This document shows, piece after piece, positions 23,061 to 35,551 of a stretch of 64,000 bases of DNA. Every line of letters starts with the position of its first letter. Position 1 is the stretch's first letter. A program made the position numbers and the translations under genes. Origin of the DNA: Thereva unica (Eukaryota > Arthropoda > Insecta > Diptera > Therevidae); the NCBI GenBank assembly GCA_949987705.1, contig OX465281.1, forward strand, positions 8,968,001 through 9,032,000. Direction: 5' to 3'. The notes beneath the pieces were generated by a model that made no database searches, was not told where the DNA came from, and was given only the letters and a program-made list of their open reading frames with translations.

Positions 23061-25690
23061 ATTCATAGTAAAGTTAATAACATTTCCCGGGGGAGACTGT
23101 GTTTGTTCGACTACCACCCAACTGGGCCCAACACGCCAGTACTTACTGCAAGTTGTGCGAAAATTACTCTTGCAGAGTTACTCGGGTGGCTCAGGTCTTG
23201 CAGTTTGCCTGGTTTCCGTCAAAGCCAGAAAAGTTCAATAAAATTCAATTTGATAAATAAATTCACCTGCCGTTAAATATCCAAAAGTCTGGCTTACATT
23301 CTTCAATGGCGCTGTCACTGTTTGTCTTGAATTAGCCCTCGGCCGAGGAAATAAACCAAAAACAAAGGACGAAGAAATAAGAATAAAAAAAAAAAAACAC
23401 AAAAAGGAACTTTTGTTTTTCTTTATGGATTTTGTTGAAAAGTTTTAAGGACTTTCCGTGCATAACAAACTGTAATTGACCGGGCAATTTGCCTTTTTCC
23501 ACCCCCGCCCCTGCCCCACTAGCGCCCTTCCACGAAAAATAAAATTTTCTGTCATATAAACAATGGGTGAAGGAGTGTGTCTACTAGAGGATATCCTTCC
23601 GGGTATACACTCTTTTTTTTTTTTTTTTTCCTGTGTGAGGTATACACTACTGGCTACAAGAGGGCCCAGCTCCAGAGAGAGCCCAGCTGTATTGCTGGAA
23701 GATTTAATTGACGGTACTTCCGTTAAGCTTTCACTTGAACAAAATCGGCTTCAGAGTTGACAAATTGGAATACTCTCATATCTAATGAGGAAAGTTTAAA
23801 GACCAAGAGGGTGCGCTCCACTTTCGCCCAAGAAAGGGAGAAGGACCCGAATTAGGCTTGACAAATTGATTAGGAGACCCCAAGTGCTCCCGGGGTAAAG
23901 CGGCCAAACTTTCCAGAAATGATTTAAGATGGAGAAACCTGATGCAACGATCCATGTAATTGGAAGAGATTTTTACGACTCCCTTTTTATTAGGCAATAG
24001 AAAATATAAACTTAATGAATTGCACCCTAAAATTGTGAACTTTTCCCATTTTGCAGATGTAGACGCTCCCCTTTTGGAAACTCCGAGCAGTTTGATGCTG
24101 ATGAAAAATTAGCTGGGGTGCATTATCAGATTCCAGGATCTGGGCAATATTTTTCTCTCTCATTTTCCTCAAGGATGCTTTAAGAAACAATAAAACGGGA
24201 TCATGGCCGAGATACATTATTCAAAATTAATAAATTGCTTCATAAACGATGATAACAACAATAAAACTTGTGCGAAATAAAAATAGGCACATTAAAAAAT
24301 TCATTTCCGTCTCTGGACAGTTTTCCCAGCTGAGTACAACTCGACTCCTTACACCCTCGCCTACCGCCACTATATCCTTGGGAATAATGTCCTTTAATGC
24401 TCGGGCTGTTTAGCTGAAGTATCTGTAAACGCAATAAAGACCGAATCTCATTAAGATATAAATATTATCGCACCTGAGACGCTCCTGCATTATTATACTT
24501 AACAATTTCCTCCGCCAGTTCAGTTCGCTTATCGCGTTTAACTTTCACTTTTGTCTTTAACCTGGGCCTGATTTTATCTGCGAAAGTAAAATATTTCCAG
24601 GTGTATATATTCTGGCAGTAAAGTAAATCTGACATTATCACTAGCTGGGAGAGTTTAAGAGGCGCTATTCATTTCCATTTATACGTTCAGCCATAATTAA
24701 TGAGGGATTTTTTTTAATTTTTAACTATTCAATTTTTAAGTTTAAAAATGGCGCGGTAAGAGGCTTTCAGGAAGTAGAAACTGAAGTCAGGAAATCAAAA
24801 TCTGGAGTTGAATGGAGTATTATAAAATTTTAATTGCAAAACAGTCTTATATTCATCCGGACTATGGGTCTACCTCAGAGATTATATGGAAAAATGCAGT
24901 ACTTGACCCAGATAGAGAGATCTTGGATTTATCCAGTTAGAGCAAGAATGGAGAGGTTCAGTCAAGTCGACAATAATAGAATGTTGTGTTTATGGTCTAC
25001 GGTAATGTAAAACAAGGACTTCATCTGGTTGAGTCTAGGAAAAATTTAGCAGGCTTGGGTCTTAAGGGAAATAATGCTACTTTAGGTCACTTTTAGGTCT
25101 GTCTCCAGGTCGACTGGAGATGAAGTTGGTGCCGATTTGATGCCACAAACTCACGAATTGAACCTAAAATTAGCAGCACCAGCTCATATATTATATGGTG
25201 GACAGTACCATTCCGACTCCATCGAATGGCAACGAGCCTGAAAAGCCCCAATGGGCCTAGATTAGCATGGCAGTGGTACATTTTTCAACCCTGCTTGAAC
25301 AGTTAAGCCTAAACTACAACCCACTTGGAAGACTGCTGTGACTGATCAACACCTCTGTCTGGTCTGTGGATGGCGGCAGTATTTTTGGGCCCCAATATCT
25401 TACCAAAAGAAGGAGAAGAAATAATAGCGTTAATGGCACCTGTCATACTCTTGCCGTTCGTGATTATGGAGCAGACTCCACTAGTGCAGTAAAATTGGAA
25501 GCGCTACTCACAGGACCATACTTTGAGCGCTGTGAAATATGCTCCCGAGCGAGAATTACGGCAGTTTTCATGTTTTATAGAACGAAGAAACCTTTGAATA
25601 GAGAAGATAAGGAACCGAAAATAGCGTACATGTACACGGATTTGAGGGAAGCACTTGGGATCAAGAAATTTTCTCTCTAATTCTCTCCCT
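23061..25690. other. Gene-free stretch
   Basis: Poly-T tract near 23611-23629 and poly-A near 23386-23397. A 104-codon + frame at 25366-25680 has no recognisable domain. No transposon ends were found. Confidence 0.3.
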
Positions 25691-25691
25691 C

Positions 25692-25747
25692 CACTTTAAC
25701 CACAACAACAAAATACATTCACTTTAACCACAACAACAAAATACATT
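25692..25747. repeat. Perfect 28-bp tandem duplication
   Basis: The 28-base unit starting CACTTTAACCACAACAAC occurs at 25692-25719 and again, unchanged, at 25720-25747. Confidence 0.95.
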
Positions 25748-25749
25748 GT

Positions 25750-28530
25750 CTATCCCGGTCATAGGCGTAGTGAAATTTGTTCAGGTTTTGCGAAGGGTCT
25801 GCTTCAAACATTTAGCCAAGTGAAGCGTTCTCACCGAGATGGTTGCTGAGAAACGATATCCCTCCCGGTTTTTGAATAAATATAACAAAGCCACTGCCCG
25901 GGATTGACACAAATACGTAAAGAATGCTATTCATTAGTGTTGCCAAAATACTTCCCCGTGTGTAATAAATTGCACTTCCTCGTCTTCTCTATTCAAAGGA
26001 AGAAACTGAGCGATTATCATCGTAACTATAAAGGATTACATTGGCACGCTCAATGGACCGGATCTCGTTGGATATGGAAGACAAGCAGCTTTGGAAGTGG
26101 TTAGAATTTAGTTGGGGGACTGCTTTGGTAAAACCACGCTCTCGCTTGAAAAGCAAAAGGTAATTGCAAAAGATTAATGAAATAAAAGCTTTTCGATACC
26201 GGATGACATATCCACAGACGTTCATGAACATATATTAAAAAGCTTTTTAATAACGCTCCTAGAAAGCTGTTGAAGGAGCATAAAAAGATATGTTCCCCTG
26301 AATGGCATATAGGTTTTGATGACTGAAAGTGGAAAGTTTCGTATTCCAGTGTTTCTGTTACTCATTAGATAGCACAGGAAGCGCTTACACAGCCAAACAA
26401 AAAACTAATTATTTAGTGTGGTTAGGTTGGCCATAATCGCAAACATAACATCGTGTTCCAACATAAAGGCAAATATTTTCAAAAAATTTATAATGGAAAT
26501 TTTTGCGTCATTATCATGCATCCTCGTGCGTTTAGGCCCAACTCGATGGCTTTAGATCACGAGTTCATCCGAGTTTCCCCACATACGGTAATATTTTAGC
26601 TAGGATCGGGCTCATTTGGACTAATGAATCGCTCGTTAAGCCTCGTTTTATGAACATACTCCAGAGATTATTCTGTGGCTTTCGTAAGACACAACAAGGT
26701 TCATACGTACTCACGTGCACGAATGGCTTCAAAACAGAGACAAGTGTGAAGGCTGGGGTTTGGGGTTAAATCGGTGGGTTTAGTGGAGCGTTCGCACTCT
26801 CAAATAGAGGTTTGCGCAATAATGGCATGCACATATGAAAATATAAGAAGGACCTTGCGGAGTACGAGGCCGAGGTGCAGCTAGCGCCGGAGACGATTCT
26901 GGACCAGATGATGAGGTTGGTGGATGTATGGAGAATGTTAGAAGTTACACTGAAGGCTATCCCCCAGAGGCTTCAACCCAATGAAGCTGATCCAGCCCCG
27001 TGGCGCAACGGCGTAAGTCGTTCAAGCGGGAAAAATGAGCTAGCTAGTGAATTGGGTAGCAAGCTTCGTCGAAGTCTCTCCACAAAGAAAGCAAAATAGT
27101 TAGGTAGCAAATCTGTAAGTCCCACTGTCCGGGATTTGGTGAGCAGCCTCGAAAAAACCCTTGAGTAACGTTGATCACACCAGGCCGAAATAGTACCTTT
27201 ACGGCTCGTACTGGTCTAGACCCAAACGTCGTGCAAAATTGAAATAGGAATCTGAAGCTAGGGTCCGAGTGCGGACTCTAAGCAATAGGCCGGAGCCATC
27301 AGGGTCCAGTCTGCAAGGTGGAACTCTTGTCTACAGCCTAAGCGGCAACTAAGCTTAACTTGCACATAAAAAAAATCACGATTGAAATTTGGTGAAATAG
27401 GCTAAACACTGGAGGTCAACACATGGAGTTACATGGAGTGATAAAACCTACAAAATAGTTTGGAATAATTGGCGGACGTGAAATATTCGACTGGTATCTA
27501 AAAGGTCACCACAACACCGTTTGATGTTTAAAGTAAATTTTATTATTTCAATTAATCTGATTCCTCACAGAAGAAAAATGCCGATGTAGTAAATAAATCG
27601 CAGCGGAAACATGCAAACATTTTCACATAATCTAATCAATTTCGGTCAACATACATCATGTGCAAAAACGCGTCTCATCAAAGCGATGGAATCGTGAATT
27701 GGAGCGACAAAGCGTCAGGATTGAGGACACACAGCCATCGATTTGCGTACTTTTTTCGTCCGCCGAACATTTAAATTAACTGTTCGATCTCCGGTTCATC
27801 CACCCTTTAGTGTCACACCCGGGGTGTCAACGGCTACACCACTTTTCATCTAGACAAAATTGTCCGCAGTGAATTGGGACTACACATGCCAACCCTTTGG
27901 GTATTTCAATCAAGGACATGTTGCCTTATGCCATCTGTTTGTGACCCAGTCATACTCACGAAATTATTGACCCAATTGAAATAATTTAAGGTGAAAATCG
28001 CGTCCTTTAACTATTTCGCGCGACACTTGACACTTAATTTGGGAAAAAATCCCTTTCCATGTTCCCCAATTTCATTAGTATCAAACCCTTTTTTGTAGGT
28101 ATATATTGTTTATACTGTATATACAAGGCTCAACTGTCAACGAAAATCACCTTCAATTAATTGAAAAGTGACACTGTGTGAGAAGCACACTAACAACAAC
28201 ACCACCAACAACAAATCGAGGACAAAAAATTAAAGGCTCTAAAATTCACACAGCACTTTACGAACAACAAATCACTTAAGGTGAGAAAAATCAATCTGAC
28301 AATCAGGTAAAATAATATTTTGATGACGGCGCGATGACAGTCAGTTGTTGGGACAGTAAAAATTCTGAATCAGATCCTTGTTGTCATATTGAATATCGTC
28401 ATTTATGAAAATGAAACCTTTGTGCTTAATTGATGAGATTCTGTTGACATTTTCTGGACGCACTGATACCCATGTCAGAATTTATTAAACGACGCCTTCT
28501 TAATGGATTAATTTTATTTTGTTTAACAAA
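25750..28530. other. Gene-free stretch
   Basis: No supported coding region. The 74-codon frame at 26875-27099 is ordinary in composition but without known motif. Positions 28130-28260 hold CAACAACA-rich sequence of the kind seen in fly 5'UTRs, but no start or splice structure could be tied to it. Confidence 0.3.
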
Positions 28531-28540
28531 AAAAAAAAAG

Positions 28541-29011
28541 AAAAAAAATTTTTTAAGAAACTCTTTTCTTTACCTTAATATATTGATCAGTTGTGAACAC
28601 AAAATTAATATAAATACTAAAAAAATCGACTAAAAGGTAAAAAATAAGAAGATTTTAAACAATATAAACTTTTAAATCAAAATGGAAAAAATCTCACACA
28701 TTCCTTAAAGAAAAGCGTGGGGTGCGTTTTTATGAAACAAAATGCTCAATTAGTGAAAATTCGTAGCTGTCTGAAATGTTAAAATGTACTCACGGCAGTC
28801 ATGTTTTTTAAGTTCAGGTTGGTATGGGCGCCCCACGCTTTTCTTTAAGGAATGTGTGAGATTTTTTCCATTTTGATTTAAAAGTTTATATTGTTTAAAA
28901 TCTTCTTATTTTTTACCTTTTAGTCGATTTTTTAGTATTTATATTAATTTTGTGTTCACAACTGATCAATATATTAAGGTAAAGAAAAGAGTTTCTTAAA
29001 AAATTTTTTTT
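28541..29011. repeat. Near-perfect inverted repeat, about 181-bp arms
   Basis: The left arm 28542-28722 and right arm 28831-29010 are reverse complements over about 180 bases. The only difference I find is one A/T in a homopolymer. The loop is 108 bp (28723-28830). Arms run from an A8T6 tract to ...GCGTGGGG. A transcript in either direction would form a very long double-stranded RNA stem. Confidence 0.95.
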
Positions 29012-29279
29012 ATTTTTTTTATTTTTTACTTTTTAGTAACGAATAGCGTTAATTAATACATTACAATTTCCAAACTTTTAATTAGATTATCATGTTAAAT
29101 AAGGAAACTTTTTTACATGTTTTGTTTCTTTACAACAGTTCTCAAGTGCAGCCCAAAAATGCACAATTTGATGACCCCTCAAAAATCTAATAGCGCTCTA
29201 CGTTTTTTTTTACATTTTGAAAGGTAGTGTGCTCGCGTATACTGGCTGGAGCAATAAAAACTAAAAACTGGAAACATAT

Positions 29280-29790
29280 TTTTTTGCATCTTTTTAAATC
29301 ATATTTTTATTTGCTATTGGTAGCTATGTTATGTCTTCCGCCATTTTTTAGTGAACGCCATATTTGATTTAAAACGACGTCATACAGTTTACTTTCTTAC
29401 TCACTTTAATACACTTTCATTTGATATCCATACCGAGAGCGAAGTAAATAAAAGGGTAAACCGCCATTTTGTGTTGGCCGCCATTTTGAATTGAAATGAC
29501 GGGACACAGACAACAGTATTCTAATTGTCACTCCCTTCCATTTGATACCCATGCCGAGCGCGTTGTAAAGAAAAATTGATCCTCTGTTTTGTGTTGGCCG
29601 CCACTTTAATGCCGCCATTTTTCTACCGCCATTTTGAATTTAGGATGACGCTAATTGTATTCAACTTGTTATAACCTTTCATTTGATACCCATATCGAAC
29701 GAGTGGCTTGTAAAGAAAAATGTAATCCATCATATTTTTTTGGCCGCCATTTTTAATTTGGAACTATCATTTTCGTGTGTTTTCGTGGGA
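29280..29790 (+). repeat. Three CATTTGATAyCCAT units
   Basis: Cores at 29418-29431 (with one change), 29539-29552 and 29680-29693 are each followed by xTCGA/CCGAG, GTAAAxAAAA and GGCCGCCATTTT. Units are about 120-140 bp, shorter than those at 1-348 and 41242-42110. Confidence 0.8.
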
Positions 29791-30084
29791 AATACACATG
29801 TCTGTTAATTTTTACCAATTTTTATTGAAGGGAAGTGAATTTTAAGACTCTACATTGAGTAGAACGAATAATTCCAAGCATTTTTTATTAAAAATCGTTT
29901 TTTGTTACTCAACAACAAAATCAACAACAAAAAATGTAACAAAATGTCATATTCGTGTATTGTCATCGGGAATATGTATGCCTGCAAAGTTTCATCCATT
30001 TGCATTGAGTAAAAGGCGGTTAAATTAACGTTACAAGATTTGATGCTCCGAAGTGAAAGTAAAGAAAAGAGTTTAAAAAGAAAA

Positions 30085-30585
30085 GAAGTTTTATTTTTGA
30101 TGATTTTGTTTTGATGTGCCAATCAGATGGTAGGAAGAGAGGTTTTGAAAATAGGCTCAGCATGGAAGAATATCAAACAAAAGATGGACATTTTTTGTTG
30201 AAGGTTTTGCTGAAAGTGAAATTTAGAAAGATTTTACGTTTAACGTTTTGCGTGTCCATAAATCTTTTGGTTTAATTATCAGACCCAGATCTAGTCTAGA
30301 CATTTAAAGGAAAATATCGTTTATTTTTTACAAAGGTGGATAAGGACCAACTATACGAACTTTCATGCAATATACTAAATTATATTCCCGTTTGTCTCCT
30401 TCTCATACCACGTACCCTCTTCTATTCATAAACTCGTCCCAGTGGAATTTTCACGTTTCTATGCAAACCTAGGTACGGCAGTATGGTTGAAACGTTTGTG
30501 ACCTTAGAATCAAAAGCAAAATAGATTCGACTTAAAACAAATGAAAACAAAACAAAATATATGAGAGTGTCCAGAAACAGAAACA
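30085..30585. other. Unassigned AT-rich DNA
   Basis: Nothing recognised between the composite element and the RTE fragment. Confidence 0.3.
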
Positions 30586-30589
30586 GCAG

Positions 30590-30825
30590 AAGCCCACAAA
30601 ATTTAACCGTTGGCAACTATATTTTGGAAGGAGTCGAACACTTTAAATATATCGGCATTGCAAAATGTAGACCAAGAACAAATGGATAGACGATCAGTCC
30701 AGTGACATACGGAGGTTGAATGTCACAAACTGGAGGCAAATGGCGGTGGACCGAGCAGCATGAAGGCAGGTCGTGCAGAAGGCTAGATCCCAACCAGGGA
30801 AGTAACGCTGAAGAAAGAAGAAGCA
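30590..30825 (+). mobile_element. 3' end of an RTE-like LINE
   Basis: The block VGNYILEGVEHFKYIGI (about 30610-30660) is followed, after a deletion, by DIRRLNVTNWRQMAVDRAA (about 30705-30762) and the end of the frame. A GAAGAAAGAAGAAGCAGAAG tail follows. The order and GAA-rich tail match the RTE copy at 5031-6660. Contains a stop; inactive. Confidence 0.72.
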
Positions 30826-30829
30826 GAAG

Positions 30830-31400
30830 AACATGCAAATCTAGATAACGTCTTTGAAAAATTCTTCAATTTCAGTGACGAAATAATTGGTGCAGAACTA
30901 TTTCATTTCAACATTATTCCAGAAAGGACTCTGGATTGAGGAGGTTTTTGGGAAGGACAGTCATCTAATTTTCCAAAATCTGGGAATTTACAAGGTCGAA
31001 TATTCCCATACATGCATAAGCTGTCCAGCTCAACCATGGTCCTATTTTGCTTGAAATAACCAACACGTAGTAAAAAGACTGTTGTCTCGGTTACCAGTGG
31101 CGTGAGTTATCTTCGCCAACGCACTATACTGACTGAACTCTCTTCACAATGATATATGTATAGGCATAACCCCAACTATCGTCTGGAATTACGGCTCTTT
31201 GAATAAATATTGTATCGCCGCCGACTTGTTAGACGAGTTTCTGACAAACATTCACTAGATATTCAGATGGACTGGCAGATCGGAACACCTTCTTGTTCAC
31301 CTGGCAGTTTGGTACTGCTGGTGTCACAGCCTTTGTCGGCTAGGTTAGCATATTTCACTATTTTAGAAGTCTAATACTCCGAAGAGGCCATCTATGTTCC
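30830..31400. other. Unassigned DNA
   Basis: No recognisable motif. It may be further decayed LINE sequence leading into 31400. Confidence 0.25.
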
Positions 31401-32925
31401 ATCTCAGACCGACGAAAGGGTAAAGATAGCCCGAATAGCCTTCTACTCCTGTAAAAAGACTTTCGGCAATTAATGGGGTCTTAAGCCAAAGATGATCTTG
31501 TAGATGTATACAGCTGTGGTATGCCGAATACGTATGGTGGCCAGCGCTTAGTAGAATCTGTAACGTCATAAAGTTGGGAAGGGTTCAGAGAACGGCAACG
31601 AAAGCGCTCAACGTTCTCTTCCAGCTACTCTGCCCCAACCTTTCGCATTAAACTTCTAGCCTCGTGTAGTGTCCTCAGACTAAGGATATCCGGGGCCTGG
31701 TCCTCGAAACTTTACGGACACAGCAATATTTTGAATTTGCTACCTGAGGATATGGTCGCTACAACCACAGACTACCTTCTTCCTAGATTGATTTTTAGGC
31801 AGGACTTCTCCGTCGAACTACCCTCAAGAAGAAAGTGGGGAAACGGAAACGCCCTGCGAAAGTTCGAAGTACGTATATTCACCGATGACTCCTAGACATA
31901 TGAGGACGGCCGTTTAACGCGTTCCTGCTAATCAGAAAGTGCGAGTGGTCCTTCTTCCTGGAAATTTGGTCTACGTCACGCCTCGAAACATTTTGGCCGC
32001 CATTCCCATATCCCATGTCGAGATTTTTGAGATTGGTGCTATGGACTAAACGATATATTGAGTATACTATATTGGTTATGGTGTTCTACTTATCATACCC
32101 TTTCATTTGATACCCATGTCTCGGGTGTTGTGAAGAATATTTCAATCCGCCCTCCTGAGACTGCCGCCATGGATCTAAAGGTATATTGAGTATACCATAT
32201 TGCATTGTCATCGGAGCTGAAGTTGTGTGCAAAATTTCAGGGTGATCGGGCAACCGGAAGTATTCAAAAAATCAATTGCAAGATATGTACCGGACAAACA
32301 GACAGACAAGAAAGCGAGCTAATAAAAACGTTTTAAAATATATTAAAGGATAAATATATACATATATCATACATTATTTTATTTTTTCATCGTTGGGCTC
32401 CGCCAAATTTTATACATTGTAGAAAGGTTCCGTACGAAATAAAGTTTGGGAACCATTGGGCTAGGTAGAAAGAACAACGTGACTCTAGTCTGGGTTCCCC
32501 GACATAGGAACAGAAAGGGGGAAGAAAAGACCGACTATCGAACCAAGCAGGAAGTCCCTCTGCGGGGCTCGGAGACCGAGATGGTCGCTAACCCAATAAA
32601 AAGGTTGAGTCAAAAATGCTGTGTTTGACTACCACCTGCTGCTAGCCAGCCAAAGGTGGAGAGCACTGGAGATCTGCAGTCCTGCAATCTAAGGCGACTT
32701 GGCCATCTTATCACAACAAAAAAAAAAAAATAATGGGGTTTTTAAACAGATCCCGACGAGATATTGAAGAATCACGGTAATTATCACGGGGCCACAGTAT
32801 ACCACGCTGCCAAGTTGTACATTTGTTCACTTCCTGTACAAATGCCCAGCTTTAGCAAAAGCCAGGCAGCGTAGACTGGGCAGTTACGTGTTGAAAGACT
32901 TAAAAGAGATACGGACTGAAAATCA
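31400..32925 (+). pseudogene. RNase-H-bearing LINE, C-terminal half (LOA/R1/I-like)
   Basis: Across frames: a reverse transcriptase thumb block with WGLKPKMIL and MYTAVV (about 31475-31525). Then an LPSRRKWGNGNAL linker and an RNase H start VRIFTDDS (about 31868-31890). After an interruption comes the RNase H block NNVTLVWVPRHRNRKGEEKTD (about 32470-32535), where VTLVWVPGHxGxxGNExAD is usual. Last is a CPALAKARQRRLG zinc-knuckle-like tail (about 32845-32880). It is interrupted at about 31985-32425 by a CATTTGATACCCAT-family unit and carries stops. The order matches the disrupted element around 50285-52870 (-). Confidence 0.75.
31985..32425 (+). repeat. CATTTGATACCCAT-family unit inside a LINE
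   Basis: Core at 32104-32117, flanking GGCCGCCATTCC and TGCCGCCATGG, then ATTGCATTGTCATC and GCAAAATTTCAG in the family order. It ends near a GACAGACAAGAAAGCGAGCT stretch. It separates two parts of one RNase H domain, so it inserted after the LINE. Confidence 0.7.
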
Positions 32926-32929
32926 GATC

Positions 32930-33735
32930 ACTATCAGGCTCCTAAATCCCACAGGATGGCTCGAAAACCAAGATAAAATAAGGACTAAGAGTGTATACGC
33001 AAATCTACAGAGAGGGTTACAGACTCACGGTCGGACTGAGTTTTTGTATAGGATTTTTTTTTTGTGGAAAGCTTCAGTCCAACTTCAGTCAATCCATGCA
33101 GAAAAATACTATAAATTGGCATATCCATGGCCACACGTCGAATGGAACCCATCAATTACCACCTCGTTGGACATCTGAAACATTCCATTCGCATCCAAAA
33201 TTATGTTTTCAATTTAGATTTATTATTTGAAATACTCTCGAATTCGTAGGTAAGTCCCTTTGCCAAACGGTTCATATGATAGTGTTTCACTGTAGAACAT
33301 CAAACTTTAGTTCAAATAGAGTAAAGGAACGCCAACATGGGTTTTTACTCCTTCAGCTCCCATTCAATCATATCACGAGAAAACGCTGACTTTGACTATT
33401 GAACAGGAAATGGATACTTCGTTTATGTTTACTTGCGATGGTAGAAGACGAAAGTTCGATATCTCCCCCAAATGCGATGTAAGAAAATGTTTACAAACAT
33501 ACGATGTCTGAGAAAGATTACAATCTCATAGCAGGAGCCTCAATTTCATACTGTGCAGTGTCGTTCGTGAAGAGTTTCTCCAATTATGGGTCCTTCTTTA
33601 CGATCATATATGTACATTCCTGGATGACTGTTTTGTGCCTTTTTGACAAGCATGCAGTAGTATCCACCCAGATTTTGATTACATTTGTGCACAAAACAGA
33701 TAGTAAATAATTTAGAAAATGTCATGATTGCCATG
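32930..33735. other. Unassigned DNA
   Basis: Probably the LINE 3' region at first, then nothing recognisable. Confidence 0.25.
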
Positions 33736-33736
33736 A

Positions 33737-33797
33737 TATGTTAGTCAGATATAGGGTAGGAGTCCTACCGACTACGCCACCGGAAGGTATTTGCGAT
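33737..33797 (-). repeat. SINE-like A-box fragment
   Basis: On the - strand TGGCGTAGTCGGTAGGACTC resembles the tRNA-derived head of insect SINEs. The B box is not evident. Confidence 0.35.
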
Positions 33798-33799
33798 TT

Positions 33800-35325
33800 T
33801 CATTTACCTTGAAGTAAAAAACGTTCACTTTCCCCCATTTTAAATTAATTACAAACACAAAAAATCACCGAGCCTCCGCATAATGATATATTTCCTCTCA
33901 TAATAAATTAATTTAATTTAAGTCCTTTATAGGTCAAATATTTAATTTTTTCATGAAACTTCTAATCTGGCAAAATATCCGCCCCGTGTCTCCCTGCCAG
34001 ACCCGAGCAGGAATTTTTTCCCCTGTGCTAAAAAGCCACAAAGTCAACCCCTAGAAAAGGTTCTCATATACAAATATTTCACTTTGTAGTTAGCTTAAGG
34101 ATGAAAATACCTTAAAGAGGGTATTTACCACTCCTCCCCCTCCAGAAAAAGTAGGCCCTCAACCACATCCTTAAAGAAATTCCCTTTCCGTTTTTCAATC
34201 CTCGCTCCCCATAACAGCAATAAGGCGATTGCTTATCCTTGTATCCTAGAGCGCCGTAGGCAAACACTTTACAACCCAATTTGGAGACGTTACTCAGCTT
34301 ATGAATTTTTGCAAGAGCGTTTAAGCACTTTGCATAATGGTGTTAGGGCTTATCTTATCATAATTTCGCGTGGTGTGGGTCCTTTTGGTTTCACTCGAGG
34401 CATTATCGCTGCTTCCCAATGACAAGAACAACTCTTTAAGCTCGTTTATATCACACAGGCAGGAGCGGCGGAGTAATGAAGATATCCAGCCATGTTGTTC
34501 GGCGCGCGGCACCAGCAGAGATCCTGGATGCTGGATATACACGCGACATGGATTCGCTGTGGTTAAATCTCCGTAAATAAATTACAGTTAATAGTATTTG
34601 TTTTTCCAAGGATTACACAAAATTCAAAGGAGTTTAAATGCTCCACAAAAATTTCATTTGAATGTTTAATTAATCCTTAAATTTTGAATTTTCTGTTAGA
34701 GCGCGAAGGACGCGAGTCCTTCGGGACATGGGTGTATGTATTCGAGGGATATTCGAGAGGCGTGTATGGGGGTATGTTTGTGGATTTGCGCGAGATTCAC
34801 CCATATCCGTAACATAATTTGCCTAAGCATCCGCGCTCGAGTACAATCTTGGAGTAGTCAAGCACTCTAAAGCACTTGTATGCCTACACTTATAGAGGAG
34901 TATCCAGGTGCCTTTTAAGGTGCATGGATAAATTTTGGGCGCCTTTTGTGGTTTTAGGGTACTTAGACACGTCAATGGGAGTTACTAGATTTATTTGTTC
35001 CACAAGAAGTCAGTCTAGTCGTTTTGAAGAGAAGTTTTTGGTAACATTTTAGCCCCTTCTACTTTACGTTAAAGTACCAGAAGTTTGTTATTTATGAAAT
35101 AAAACATTTTAAGTATGTGGAAAAACTCGGAGTTAACAAACAAAGCTATATGAAAATGCCAAGCTTAAGAATAGTTCTTTTGATTACCAGTTCGTGACGA
35201 TGCTCAGATCCTAGTAAGCTTGGTTTACCTATGATACTCTAGGGTGGACTCGTAGAGTACATGGATGGTTCTAAAATACAGGTAGCTAAGAATGCCGGCA
35301 CCAAGGGCAAAGGCACCATCACTCA
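33800..35325. other. Gene-free stretch with a short GNRA hairpin
   Basis: Only the hairpin at 34704-34723 stands out. The frames 34321-34542 (-) and 34370-34576 (+) overlap antisense and have no domains. Confidence 0.3.
34704..34723. other. Perfect 8-bp stem with GCGA tetraloop
   Basis: CGAAGGAC-GCGA-GTCCTTCG is a perfect 8-bp stem closed by a GNRA-type loop. The origin is unknown; it could be part of a decayed RNA-derived repeat. Confidence 0.5.
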
Positions 35326-35329
35326 GTTT

Positions 35330-35551
35330 GGGCATTTTCGAGAATTCACCATGGTAGCTACCAGTCGAACCAGAAGTTAATCTTATATCGATTACTTACC
35401 CTCTTATCCTGTTGGTGAGACCCTGGTTACCTTGCCGGTGAATAGTAGAACATGTTGAGTGGTGCCTTATGGCAGGTAATCAATTTTTGAGCGTGGTAGA
35501 TTAACTTCTGGTTCGACTGGTAGCTACCATGGTGAATTCTCGAAAATGCCC
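35330..35551. mobile_element. Foldback/MITE element with perfect 54-bp arms
   Basis: Arms 35330-35383 and 35498-35551 are exact reverse complements over 54 bases, starting GGGCATTTTCGAGAATTC. The loop is 114 bp. TTT lies just outside both ends and may be a 3-bp duplication. It has no coding capacity. Exact arms indicate a young or conserved element. Confidence 0.82.

Larger units (their letters stand above)
28541..30080 (+). mobile_element. Hairpin-headed composite element, copy A
   Basis: In order: a long hairpin (28541-29011), an AT-rich linker with TACTTTTTAGT, three diverged units each with CATTTGATAyCCAT (29418, 29539 and 29680), and a right end. At the right end the 16 bases GTAAAGAAAAGAGTTT (30059-30074) repeat the outer part of the right hairpin arm (28979-28994). 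The same plan is seen at 40691-42112 with different arm sequence. No open frame of note is present. I know of no named family with this plan; the limits are inferred from repeat ends. Confidence 0.55.

Noticed and set aside
25366..25680. 104-codon + frame
   Set aside because: No recognisable motif, no gene signals, and length is within chance expectation here.
26875..27099. 74-codon + frame with amphipathic look
   Set aside because: No family recognised and no start or splice context.
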